The notes beneath the pieces were generated by a model. It did not search any database. It worked only from the letters and a program-made list of their open reading frames with translations, and was not told where the DNA came from. This document shows, in pieces, positions 51,523 to 60,074 of a DNA stretch of 64,000 nucleotides (positions are counted from its first letter, which is position 1; the number at the start of each line of letters is the position of its first letter). The translations under genes and the position numbers were made by a program. This DNA is from JBBSUQ01 sp964389755 (GTDB taxonomy: Bacteria > Bacteroidota > Bacteroidia > Flavobacteriales_D > Crocinitomicaceae), in the NCBI GenBank assembly GCA_964389755.1, contig CAYMEW010000001.1, forward strand, positions 124,001-188,000. Direction: 5' to 3'.

Positions 51523-51909
51523 GTCGTTTTTACTTTTGGTCCGAAAATACGGGCAGAAGTCATGCCAGCGCTGAAACCGGTAATTTATACAGTGATTGGC
51601 TGACACGCGGAGGAATGCACGAAACGCTTTTGAGTATCTATTTCCTCACTTTCGACAGTTGGGGTGGTAATTCAGGTATCGTCCTGCGCTGTTTACTTTC
51701 GAAACGCTTCATAATGCATGTTCGCCAGCACTCTTTCCGGTGACTTCTCTCGCAAGGGACAGTTTTGGGGTAATTAATCAAACGCTTTGAGCAAGAATGT
51801 CCTCAGCATAATCTCCATGCCAATTCCCCAAACCCTCTGATAGCAAGGCCTGGCACAATTGGCTCTTAAATTGCTCTTAATTTTTTAGTATTCACTTTAA
51901 AAAAGCATC
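51523..51909. other. 387-bp gap with imperfect repeats, upstream of the hydrophilic-protein gene
   Basis: No gene is seen. The block GACAGTT-GGGGT-AATT occurs at about 51654-51674 and again, with small gaps, at about 51758-51775. The sequence AAACGCTT occurs at 51622, 51702 and 51780, about 80 bp apart. Just before the ATG, GGCTCTTAA and TGCTCTTAA form a short tandem. These could be operator sites; this is unproven. Confidence 0.35.
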
Positions 51910-52278
51910 ATGAAAACATCAAACGAAAACAAAGGCCAGGAGAACAGGCCGACAGGAGACACAGGAGTACATGGAAACGTAAATCCGAAGCAGTCCTCTG
52001 ACCAGCAAAATCGCGAGCAGTCGGCGCAGTCACAGGGAACGAATTCCTCGCAAAACCTGACCAGCGAAAGAGCACAACAAACCAACCCGCAGGGACAACG
52101 CGAACAACAAAAAGAACAATTTGAAGGACCGCAAAGTTCTGCACAGACCAACCAGGCTGGTCGCGGAACTGAGAGCGGACATCGTGAGAACGATCCGAAT
52201 CGCAACGAAGGAACGGGTGACCGTAAGTATCGCGGAAACATCGAAGAATCGGAAGATCGCGATCAGAATAAGCGTTAA
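51910..52278 (+). CDS. Highly hydrophilic, probably disordered protein (hydrophilin-like)
   Basis: The 122-residue product has no signal peptide and almost no hydrophobic residues: one Leu, one Ile, one Phe, one Tyr, two Val, and no Cys or Trp. It is rich in Gln (about 19), Asn (about 15), Glu, Arg, Gly and Ser, and reads like a LEA-type or hydrophilin protein, which protects cells during desiccation or osmotic stress. That role is inferred from composition only. The gene has a clear start, a terminator downstream and a promoter-bearing universal stress gene behind it. Confidence 0.7.
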   Translation: MKTSNENKGQENRPTGDTGVHGNVNPKQSSDQQNREQSAQSQGTNSSQNLTSERAQQTNPQGQREQQKEQFEGPQSSAQTNQAGRGTESGHRENDPNRNEGTGDRKYRGNIEESEDRDQNKR

Positions 52279-52319
52279 TCCACTTATTTTCTCAAACACC
52301 ATTGCAAAAACGTTGACCG

Positions 52320-52345
52320 GGCCGGATGAAAATCCGGCCTTGTTA
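52320..52345 (+). terminator. Rho-independent terminator
   Basis: An 8-bp perfect stem (52320-52327 with 52332-52339) with a GAAA tetraloop is followed by a T-containing tract. It lies about 40 nt after the hydrophilic-protein stop. Confidence 0.75.
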
Positions 52346-52387
52346 GTTTGAGGTGAGTTCTGTTATACCTGAACCTGACGGGGATCA

Positions 52388-52418
52388 TTTGACGCTGCCC
52401 GCGACAACCGTAAGTTTG
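52388..52418 (+). promoter_or_regulatory. Complete Bacteroidota promoter of the universal stress gene
   Basis: TTTG at 52388-52391 is followed after exactly 19 nt by TAAGTTTG at 52411-52418, an exact match to both boxes. It lies 26 nt before the ATG at 52445. Confidence 0.75.
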
Positions 52419-52444
52419 AATCATTCATAATAAAATAGCATACT

Positions 52445-53278
52445 ATGAAAACGATTCTCGTCCCAACCGATTTTTCGCCCGCTGCAAACAGTGCGATGCG
52501 CTATGCAGCCCAACTCGCTTTACGTACACGGGCCAAACTGATACTCTACCATAGTTTCATGATCCCGACGGCCGTTGCCAACATCCCCACAGGGGCGCTG
52601 GCCATGGATGAACTTGAGCAGCACTCCATGCATCTGCTTAAAACCGCCGAGCGAAAACTCATCCGGAAATACGGCACAGGATTAAATATTGTTCGTAAAT
52701 GCGGAGGCGGCCCTGCAGTCGATCTGATCCTGGAAGCTGCTGAAAAACACAAAGCAGACCTGATCGTGATGGGTTTACAGGGTAAAAGTTTCCTGGTCGG
52801 GAAACTCCTTGGAAGTATTACCACGGCTGTAATCCGGAAATCAGGCGTACCGGTATTGAGCGTCGGACTTTACATGCGATTCCGCGAGCCGAAAAAGCTG
52901 GTTTTTGCGAGTGACGAACGTCTTGTTTCACCCCTTGTCTTTCGGCCTGTTGCCGAATTCGCATCCCTGTTCGATTCACACGTATACCTACTGAATGTTG
53001 CACTGTACCCGGAAGAGTTTTTAGAAGCACCGCATAAATTACCGGCCTATTCGAAATTACACGCGCCGCTGGATAAACTCGATCATTCTTTCCATTATGA
53101 GCAGGGAGAAGATATTCCGCAGGCAGTGAATCATTTTGTTCGCAAGACCAAAAGCGATCTGCTCATCATGGTTCCGCACCGGCATTCTTTTTTAGGACGA
53201 CTGCTAAATGAACCGGTAACCCGTCAAATGGCTTTCAAAACAAAAGTTCCGTTTCTGACGCTTCCGGACAGGCATTAA
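52445..53278 (+). CDS. Tandem-domain universal stress protein
   Basis: The 277-residue product has two Usp domains. The first (about 1-143) carries the ATP-binding pattern G-x2-G-x9-G-S at Gly110, Gly113 and Gly123-Ser124. The second (about 150-277) keeps the fold but has lost those glycines (PHRHSFLGRLLNEPVT), so only one domain is likely to bind ATP. Usp proteins support survival in starvation, heat or oxidative stress. It has a textbook promoter and overlaps the convergent outer-membrane gene by 4 bp. Confidence 0.93.
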   Translation: MKTILVPTDFSPAANSAMRYAAQLALRTRAKLILYHSFMIPTAVANIPTGALAMDELEQHSMHLLKTAERKLIRKYGTGLNIVRKCGGGPAVDLILEAAEKHKADLIVMGLQGKSFLVGKLLGSITTAVIRKSGVPVLSVGLYMRFREPKKLVFASDERLVSPLVFRPVAEFASLFDSHVYLLNVALYPEEFLEAPHKLPAYSKLHAPLDKLDHSFHYEQGEDIPQAVNHFVRKTKSDLLIMVPHRHSFLGRLLNEPVTRQMAFKTKVPFLTLPDRH

Positions 53279-54156
53279 TTCCCCTGGCGGTACTCTTTGT
53301 CGCGCTGACGGTCGGCGTCATTTGTTTCCACCGCCGGACATCCTTTGGCGCGTTTTTCAAAGAGGCGAATGAATTTGATGTGGAACATCACGGGCCAGTA
53401 TCCGCTGGAATACCATCTGAGCGCCGGGTTAAAATTGTTCCATTCGTAAATTCCGACGATCGGTATCTGCAATCCGGGAATAATGTAGCTTCCGCGCTTC
53501 AGACGAAACCCAATCCCGAAGTCATAGTGGATCTGAGCCACGAAATTTTTATGGAAATACTGGGTTTCAGGTAATACCGGTGCTTCGTAATCCCGATTTT
53601 CAAGTACACGATAATCAAGATTGAGCCCGAGACCGTTGTCGATGAACACGCCTTTGGTAATGTTGAAATAGTTGTGCGCGGTAATGCGGCCGTAGGCATA
53701 TCCGTTGTAATATTTACCCTGTCCCGTTTCAGAACTCAGGATATTTCCGGATGCATCCGTATAATCGATAATCGTTTGTTCGGTACCACCGAGCAGTTTG
53801 AAGCCAAGCCCCCAGTCGAAATAGGAAATAATGCGTTTTTTAAGTCCGAACTTCGGATTTCCCGGGGGAAAATGGGCCATACCCAGTTCTGCGAAGACCC
53901 CGATCCTACCCCCCGGATCATGCGTGTACCGGAAGCGATTCCCGTTCAGCAATACATCGGACTGGTATGTTTTATTGACCGAGCGTGTAAACTGGTACGT
54001 GGGCCCGAATGAGAATTGCAGCCCCGTATTACTGAGGTTGCGAAAGTCGCGCTTTCCGAACGCTTTTCGACGCGAATTGGGCGTCAGGTCGCGCTGTGCC
54101 AGTGTAGTTCCGGCAAAAATCAAACTCAGTGTGAGGCAAAAAACTGTTTTTAGCAT
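53275..54156 (-). CDS. Predicted outer-membrane or envelope protein, unknown function
   Basis: The 293-residue product has a signal peptide (MLKTVFCLTLSLIFAGTTLAQ) and then alternating Tyr/Gly/Phe-rich strands (LQFSFGPTYQFTRSV, FDWGLGFKLLGG, FVAQIHYDFGIGFRL), consistent with an outer-membrane beta-barrel. It ends with a polar Lys/Asp-rich tail. I do not recognise the family. It starts 8 nt after the kynurenine monooxygenase stop, so the two are cotranscribed, though a shared role is not clear. Confidence 0.7.
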   Translation of the reverse strand: MLKTVFCLTLSLIFAGTTLAQRDLTPNSRRKAFGKRDFRNLSNTGLQFSFGPTYQFTRSVNKTYQSDVLLNGNRFRYTHDPGGRIGVFAELGMAHFPPGNPKFGLKKRIISYFDWGLGFKLLGGTEQTIIDYTDASGNILSSETGQGKYYNGYAYGRITAHNYFNITKGVFIDNGLGLNLDYRVLENRDYEAPVLPETQYFHKNFVAQIHYDFGIGFRLKRGSYIIPGLQIPIVGIYEWNNFNPALRWYSSGYWPVMFHIKFIRLFEKRAKGCPAVETNDADRQRDKEYRQGN

Positions 54157-54164
54157 CCTGTAAT

Positions 54165-55499
54165 TTACAATAATTCTTTGATCTTTTCAATTACCCAGTC
54201 CTCATTCCAGTTTTCCATGATTCCCGGCGTGGCCATCACGCGATCCATGATCTTGCGCTGCTCTTTTCCGTTTTGCAAAGCCTCATGATAGGGAATGTGG
54301 CTGAAAGTAACCTGTGAATATAACGGCATCCAGTTATTTGGGTACAGTTTACTGAATTTCGCTTCGATCTTTTTACGCACGAGAAATTCGGGATCAGCCG
54401 TTTTATCGCGCATTTCAATGTAATTGTCGAGCGCCAGGTCTGCAATGGCATCCGCGTCCGGCACGCGTTTTTTGGAAAATGCTTCGAAAAGCCCGTCCCA
54501 GTTGCCCTGGTGTGCTTCATACATGTCGTCGAAGATCGTACAGTCTTCAAAACCGGCGTTCATCCCCTGCCCATAGAAGGGAACGATCGCATGCGCAGCA
54601 TCTCCGAGCAGGAGGATGTCTTCCCGGAAATTCCACGGAGAACAGTGAACGGTCACGAGGTACGAGGTCGGGTTTGAAAAATAATCTTCTTCCAGCGTCG
54701 GCATGAGCGGAATGGCATCGGGAAAATATTCGCTGAAGAACGCCTGAAGTTTATCGGGTGTGTCTACCGTTTCAAATGAAAGCGGTCCTTCGGCTGCGAA
54801 GAACAGCGTACAGGTAAAACTTCCGTCCAGGTTTGCGAGGGCGATCATCATGAATTCCTCACGTGGCCAGATGTGCAGGCAATTCTTATCAAGCCGGTGA
54901 GAGCCGTCGGCATTGGGTGGGATCACGAGTTCTTTGTAAGCATGAGACAGGTAGTTCTGCGTGTAGTTGAACATCGGTGTTTTTTGCAGGCGGAGGCGTA
55001 CGGCAGAAAAAGCACCGTCGGTGGCAAACAGTTTATCAAAGGAACGTTCGCTTCGCACACCGGTGGCACTGTCCTGGAAAAGGATCTTTTTCCCTTTCAG
55101 GTCAACGTCTTTACACTTCTGATCGAAGAAATAGGAAATGTTGGAATACTGGTCGGCGAGGTTCACAAGGCGTTGATTCAGTCCGCCGCGTGATACGGAA
55201 TAGATCGCTTCGTTCTCCCTTCCGTAGGGCTGATAGGTCAACGTCCCGTCGGGAGCGTGCATGCAGCGTTGGTACATCGGGATCGCGATCTTGCGAATGT
55301 CGTCGGCAATTCCGGCACGTTCGAGTGCTTTCCACCCGCGGTTGGAAAGGGCCAGGTTAATCGATTTCCCGGCAAGTACTTCTGCTTTCCGGATATCCGA
55401 ACGTCGTTCGTAAACCTGTACGTTATATCCTTTTTTGGCCATCAGGATCGCCTGGAGACTTCCCACGAGTCCGGCGCCGACAATTGCAATATCTTTCAT
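54165..55499 (-). CDS. kmo: Kynurenine 3-monooxygenase
   Basis: The 444-residue product is an FAD monooxygenase that converts kynurenine to 3-hydroxykynurenine in tryptophan breakdown. The FAD Rossmann motif IVGAGLVGSLQAILM is at the N-terminus, and the family-specific GDAAHAIVPFYGQGMNAGFEDC block, which contains the second FAD-contacting GD motif, is near residue 300. Length is typical. Other kynurenine-pathway genes are not in the window. It is followed by the envelope protein gene after 8 nt. Confidence 0.95.
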   Translation of the reverse strand: MKDIAIVGAGLVGSLQAILMAKKGYNVQVYERRSDIRKAEVLAGKSINLALSNRGWKALERAGIADDIRKIAIPMYQRCMHAPDGTLTYQPYGRENEAIYSVSRGGLNQRLVNLADQYSNISYFFDQKCKDVDLKGKKILFQDSATGVRSERSFDKLFATDGAFSAVRLRLQKTPMFNYTQNYLSHAYKELVIPPNADGSHRLDKNCLHIWPREEFMMIALANLDGSFTCTLFFAAEGPLSFETVDTPDKLQAFFSEYFPDAIPLMPTLEEDYFSNPTSYLVTVHCSPWNFREDILLLGDAAHAIVPFYGQGMNAGFEDCTIFDDMYEAHQGNWDGLFEAFSKKRVPDADAIADLALDNYIEMRDKTADPEFLVRKKIEAKFSKLYPNNWMPLYSQVTFSHIPYHEALQNGKEQRKIMDRVMATPGIMENWNEDWVIEKIKELL

Positions 55500-55600
55500 T
55501 TTCCAAACAACTTGATGCCTGCAAAGATAGGATTTTGCACCAATCGAACGCTTACAGAAAAGGGATTATCGGCCTGTGGAATGCTGATCTTTGTCAGTCT

Positions 55601-55819
55601 TCAGTGCTTGCGCCAGTGCTTCGAATAATTCGTTTCGAACTTGCGGTTGCGTAATTCCTGCTGTTTTTTGCGATGCAGGCTATTAGAGGCACGCCATAGT
55701 ACAAAACCCGCTACCATAACACCCACAGCCTGGAGCGCCAGGTTCACATAAGTTTGTGTCTGATCAAGTTCACCGCTGAATTTTGCGCGGATGAGTTCAC
55801 CGATAGTCAGATCATTCAT
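55601..55819 (-). CDS. Small membrane protein coupled to pgk
   Basis: The 72-residue product has one hydrophobic helix (about 25-43, LALQAVGVMVAGFVLWRA) and a Lys/Arg/Gln-rich tail (HRKKQQELRNRKFETN). Its ATG overlaps the pgk stop by 8 nt (ATCAATGAATGA), so it should be translationally coupled. I do not recognise the family. Confidence 0.7.
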   Translation of the reverse strand: MNDLTIGELIRAKFSGELDQTQTYVNLALQAVGVMVAGFVLWRASNSLHRKKQQELRNRKFETNYSKHWRKH

Positions 55820-57005
55820 TGATCGCCTTTATTCCGGGAAGTTCAATGCCTTCGAGGTATTCGAGCATTGCTCCGCCGCCTGTTGAAACGTAGCTTACCT
55901 CATCCGCCAGTCCAAACTGGTTGATCGCAGCTACAGAGTCGCCGCCGCCAATGAGTGAAAAAGCGCCTTTTTTGGTCGCCTCCACGATTGCCATGGCCAC
56001 GTCTTTCGTACCCTGTTGGAAATGGCTCATTTCAAAAACCCCCATCGGGCCGTTCCAGAGAATGAGTTTGGAGTCGAGAATGATTTTCCGGCAATCTTCG
56101 GACGTTTGCTTTCCCGTATCGAGGCCCATCCATCCTGCCGGGATCTCGTCGATCTTCACTTCCCTGCGATTGGCGTCGTTATCGAAACGGTCCGCGATCA
56201 CGGTGTCCACGGGGATATAGAGGTTCACGCCTTTTTCTTCGGCAGTTTTCAGAATTTGCTTTGCCGTATCCAGGAAATCGTCTTCCACCAGTGAATTTCC
56301 AACTTGCCCGCCTTTTGCCTTGACGAAGGTGTACGCCATTCCACCGCCAACGATCAGGTTATCCACTTTTTCGAGCAGGCGTTCGATGATCGTGATCTTG
56401 GAGGAAACTTTGGCTCCGCCGACGATTGCGGTAAGCGGTTTTTCGGTGCTGTTAAGTACTTTGTCCACGCTTTCGATCTCGCTTTCGATCAGGTAGCCGA
56501 ACATTTTGGCATCCGGGAAAAAGCGCGCGATCTGGGTCGTGCTGGCATGCGCGCGGTGTGCTGTTCCGAATGCGTCATTGATGTAAACGTCACCGTGTTC
56601 GGCAAGTTGCCGCGCAAATTCTTCCGTTCCGGCAGTTTCCTGCTTGTGAAAGCGCACATTTTCGAGCATGAGCACTTCACCCGGCTGGAGGTTTTTACTT
56701 TTCTCAAGTGCTTCCGGACCGATACAATCCGGGGCAAACTGCACTTCTTTTCCGAGAAGTCCGGAAACGTGCTCCACGATGTGTTTCAGCGAATATTTGT
56801 CGTCACTCGCATCTTTCGGACGCCCGAGGTGTGAAAGTAACACCACGCTACCCCCGTTATCAAGCACATGCTGAATGGTCGGGAGTGCAGCACGGATCCG
56901 GGTGTCGTCCTTTACCTCAAAAGTTTCCTTATCAAGCGGAACATTGAAATCAACACGGATCACAGCGCGTTTTCCTTTAAAATCGTACGAGTGAATATTT
57001 GCCAT
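55812..57005 (-). CDS. pgk: Phosphoglycerate kinase
   Basis: The 397-residue product transfers phosphate from 1,3-bisphosphoglycerate to ADP in glycolysis. Visible blocks are RVDFNVPLD (about 17-25), LLSHLGRPK, LENVRFHKQE, GGAKVSSKI (about 200), and the C-terminal GGGDSVAAINQFG and STGGGAMLEYLEG. Length is normal. It has a -7 element and a short leader, and it is followed by an overlapping small membrane gene. Confidence 0.98.
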   Translation of the reverse strand: MANIHSYDFKGKRAVIRVDFNVPLDKETFEVKDDTRIRAALPTIQHVLDNGGSVVLLSHLGRPKDASDDKYSLKHIVEHVSGLLGKEVQFAPDCIGPEALEKSKNLQPGEVLMLENVRFHKQETAGTEEFARQLAEHGDVYINDAFGTAHRAHASTTQIARFFPDAKMFGYLIESEIESVDKVLNSTEKPLTAIVGGAKVSSKITIIERLLEKVDNLIVGGGMAYTFVKAKGGQVGNSLVEDDFLDTAKQILKTAEEKGVNLYIPVDTVIADRFDNDANRREVKIDEIPAGWMGLDTGKQTSEDCRKIILDSKLILWNGPMGVFEMSHFQQGTKDVAMAIVEATKKGAFSLIGGGDSVAAINQFGLADEVSYVSTGGGAMLEYLEGIELPGIKAINE

Positions 57006-57026
57006 CTAAAATTCGGTTTGAAGGCA

Positions 57027-57034
57027 CAAAGATA
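57027..57034 (-). promoter_or_regulatory. Bacteroidota -7 element of pgk
   Basis: TATCTTTG on the minus strand matches TAnnTTTG exactly, 22 nt before the ATG at 57005. Confidence 0.5.
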
Positions 57035-57078
57035 AGGAACACAGCGGTACGCAGCGGGGAACGCGCTTATTTTTTGCA

Positions 57079-58530
57079 TCAGTAATTCCGGTAGTCGTTC
57101 CAAAGTGCCGAGCGCAATCCGACAACTGCCTGCCAGGTATTTGCAATACCGGAGCCCTGGGTCCGGAAATGTACTTCTGCGAAACAGTTCAGGCGCGAGG
57201 CGCGATCAATCCGGTAGCTGCCGCTGAGCATGAGGTGTATCGAATTGCGGGAAATGCCCTGCCCGATGTAATGACCGTAATCGTAGGGACGGCTGACATA
57301 CGATTGGTAAATGTCGGAGCCGTAATTACTCCCGGGCGGATCGTAACCCCGACGGGTATAGGACGCGAACAACTTAAGGAGCAAACTTCTTTTTTGCCAT
57401 TTCAGTTCGGCGAGCACTTCCGCGAAGTTCGCTCCCAGCGGATGCGCCAGCGGCATTCCCATTTGTCCGTAATTCAGCCCGCTGCTGATGTGTGCATAGG
57501 TGTAAGGTCGGGCCATGTTGAATTCTCCCCGCCAGAAAAGATGCTTACCTGTCCTGCCTTTGATTCCTGCCTGCACCGCAAATTTATTGGCCCACCAACC
57601 GTTGGATGCCCGGATCTCGGCCAGGAAGAACTCGTCGAGCATTAACTGCCCGTAAAGTACGTTTCGGCCGATACGTGCCGACGCCTGCATTCCGAGCAGC
57701 ACATTGTCCGAAGAGCCCAGGCTATACTCCTGTGGACGGTAAAAGATCACCGGATTGAGGTATTCGGCTTCAAAACCGCGATTCAACTTTCCATCACGTG
57801 GCTGAAAAAGGACTGTTTCAAAGATCCCGATGTTGAGCCAGCGTGTCGCGTTCAGGCTCAGGTAATGTGTTGCAGCAAATTTATCAATACCGCCGGAAGC
57901 CGGGTGCTCGTGGAAGAACTGGTAGATCACGCTGTAGTCGACCCGCCAGAAATTGGCACGAAGCATCGCGAACGGATATGGTTTTCCGTAATCGGACAAT
58001 AACAAAGACCTGCAGCCTTCTCCGATGAACTGCTGATCGAGGCCTGCCTGGAAATCAAAAATGTGATTGGGCGTATACGAAACTCGGCCGCGCACATCGA
58101 GGTAATTGTACTGTCCGTTTGCCTGCGGTTCGTAGAAAAAAGCACGGTTCCGGATACTTGTCCCGCCCGTCTTGCCGCTTCCGGCCACTGCCGAAGCCCT
58201 GAAATACCACGCGCGGTTAAATGCGCTTTCTACTTCCAGGCCGCCTCCGGCACGATAGCCGAATGAGTTGCGATACGCGGCGTTCAGATCTGCCAGCGGG
58301 CGTACGAGGATCTTCGAATGCGTTCCGTAGCTGCCGATTCCCAACTGGGCGCGGGAAAAGGGCGCCTGGCCCGGTAAAATATACGGCTTTACGGCTGTGT
58401 GCGTTCTCAGGGACGCAGTCATTGAATCCGCCGGAAGGTCTTCGCCGATGTAACCCAGGCGTTGCTGTGCAAAGACATTGCCTGTTATCGCGAGACACAC
58501 TAAAAGCGCTATGTAAATACTTTTCTTCAA
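57079..58530 (-). CDS. Wzi/RemB-like outer-membrane protein (second of tandem pair)
   Basis: The start is most likely a TTG at 58530, inside the upstream gene's stop (TTTTGA), giving 483 residues with a signal peptide KKSIYIALLVCLAITGNVFA. The rest is Tyr/Phe/Gly-rich beta structure ending WNDYRNY, resembling a capsule-assembly Wzi-type or gliding RemB-type barrel. The block FDFQAGLDQQFIGEGCRSLL aligns with VLLMAGNNSQFIGSGYRSLF of the next protein upstream, so the two are paralogs. Exact role unknown. Confidence 0.7.
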   Translation of the reverse strand: MKKSIYIALLVCLAITGNVFAQQRLGYIGEDLPADSMTASLRTHTAVKPYILPGQAPFSRAQLGIGSYGTHSKILVRPLADLNAAYRNSFGYRAGGGLEVESAFNRAWYFRASAVAGSGKTGGTSIRNRAFFYEPQANGQYNYLDVRGRVSYTPNHIFDFQAGLDQQFIGEGCRSLLLSDYGKPYPFAMLRANFWRVDYSVIYQFFHEHPASGGIDKFAATHYLSLNATRWLNIGIFETVLFQPRDGKLNRGFEAEYLNPVIFYRPQEYSLGSSDNVLLGMQASARIGRNVLYGQLMLDEFFLAEIRASNGWWANKFAVQAGIKGRTGKHLFWRGEFNMARPYTYAHISSGLNYGQMGMPLAHPLGANFAEVLAELKWQKRSLLLKLFASYTRRGYDPPGSNYGSDIYQSYVSRPYDYGHYIGQGISRNSIHLMLSGSYRIDRASRLNCFAEVHFRTQGSGIANTWQAVVGLRSALWNDYRNY

Positions 58531-60074
58531 AAGTCCGAATAATCGTTTCTGAGATTTGTACGCAAACCGAATTGCAGGATAGCAGCTTCTTCTCCGCTGG
58601 TTACGAAGCGTCGGTAAACGGCCGAAGCAAAAAGACACAGGTTCGTGTTACGGTTGAAGCGGTAACCGATCTCAAATTGCTGGTGAAAGATCTTACCTGA
58701 ATTGTACAGTACGGCAGATCCATTCGGCACGGGTAATGTTTCGAACTGATCGAGTTGGTAGAACACGCACTTCAGGTCGGTATAAAGCCTGTTGAAAGTC
58801 CACGAGGTCCGGAACAGGAATTCATCAAAACCGCTACCCCGGATATGTGCGAGCGGCAGATTGTACTGGTCGTAACTGATGAGCGGATTTGCAGGATTGG
58901 AATACATTCCCGCCGGTACGTGGTTGTACTCGAACTGCACGAACCAGTTCTGTTTGAGAATGGAGGAAGAGCGAATTCCGAGCTGAAAACCGGGCTTCGG
59001 ATTTCTACCGTTGTTGAATGCCAGTTGTCCGTAAATGCGATTGCGCACATTGATTAAAAATGAGGCATCCAGCCCGTAGATGCCAAAACTGCGCGTTCGG
59101 TCGGCGGATAACGCACCGAGGAACGGGACGGGATTGTAGAACCAGCCGGAAACGGGAGTGGTCCCGCTACTGTCTCCTTTCGACCAGACGGTTCCGTCGA
59201 ACAGGGAAAGGTTTAGTTTTTCACCGATGCTGAACGTCAGCATGTTCACGGAGTACAGTTTCGGCTGGTAATAGGCTTCGGCGGAAGAACTGAAAGGCTG
59301 CCGTGATAAATTCAGCAGGCGCTCTCGCATCACGCTATAATGTAAGAAGCGGTTGATCTTCCATTCGGCACGCAAATAAGGCGCGGGAAAGTTATTGTCG
59401 GCATAGAACAGCGAGCGGTATCCGCTTCCGATAAACTGGGAATTGTTCCCGGCCATTAGCAAAACGGACTGCGTCGGACGGTAAACAATGTTCCCGACTG
59501 CATACGCGTAATCAAAGCCGTTCGTTTTAAATGGTTTGGTTCGTCCGTTATTCGGTATCACGGCATTTTCACGGATGTAACCGGAATCGGCCGGGTAGAG
59601 TTCGCCTGCGCTTTCGTAAAAAGAACGCTGATACCTGGAAAAGGCCGCCTGGTTCTCATAAAACGCAGTTGAAAAGGAGAAATTGTCGAACAGGTCGCCT
59701 TCGATCGTAATTCCACGTGTGTTCTGATACAATAAATAAGCATTGGAATCACGCAGATCCTTTCCGGCACTGAAGTTGAAAACGGGAGACACCGTCAGGT
59801 AATAATCATCACCCCTGAACTCCAGTAAATGGCGCTGAAAGAGCACTCTTCCGAAACCGGTTTTATACGTGTTGGTATCACACAGTTTTGAGGGAAGGTC
59901 ATACTGGGATTCGCTAAGCGGGAAGAATGCCGGCCCGAAATAGGTTTCACCTCCTGTTTCATGAAGTAATGCATCCCGGTAAAAGTTTTGGAGCGGCAGC
60001 AGATTTTGCTGTGAAAGAACACCTCGTCCGGCGATGAGAAGCAGTAGTAGTATGTAAATACGCGGGTCAGTCAT
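58527..60074 (-). CDS. Wzi/RemB-like outer-membrane protein (first of tandem pair)
   Basis: From the ATG at 60074 the product has 515 residues: signal peptide (IYILLLLLIAGRGVLSQ), then beta-strand-rich sequence with the marker SQFIGSGYRSLFYADN and an end RNDYSDF typical of barrel C-termini. It resembles the gene downstream along its length. The ATG overlaps the cysQ stop by 8 nt, implying an operon. Longer upstream frames have no signal peptide and are not preferred. Family naming (Wzi- or RemB-like) is moderately sure. Confidence 0.72.
   Translation of the reverse strand: MTDPRIYILLLLLIAGRGVLSQQNLLPLQNFYRDALLHETGGETYFGPAFFPLSESQYDLPSKLCDTNTYKTGFGRVLFQRHLLEFRGDDYYLTVSPVFNFSAGKDLRDSNAYLLYQNTRGITIEGDLFDNFSFSTAFYENQAAFSRYQRSFYESAGELYPADSGYIRENAVIPNNGRTKPFKTNGFDYAYAVGNIVYRPTQSVLLMAGNNSQFIGSGYRSLFYADNNFPAPYLRAEWKINRFLHYSVMRERLLNLSRQPFSSSAEAYYQPKLYSVNMLTFSIGEKLNLSLFDGTVWSKGDSSGTTPVSGWFYNPVPFLGALSADRTRSFGIYGLDASFLINVRNRIYGQLAFNNGRNPKPGFQLGIRSSSILKQNWFVQFEYNHVPAGMYSNPANPLISYDQYNLPLAHIRGSGFDEFLFRTSWTFNRLYTDLKCVFYQLDQFETLPVPNGSAVLYNSGKIFHQQFEIGYRFNRNTNLCLFASAVYRRFVTSGEEAAILQFGLRTNLRNDYSDF

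Noticed and set aside
51851..51870. Sigma-54-like TGGCAC before the hydrophilin-like gene
   Set aside because: The -12 element (TTGC at the correct spacing) is missing; the position where GC should be reads TC.
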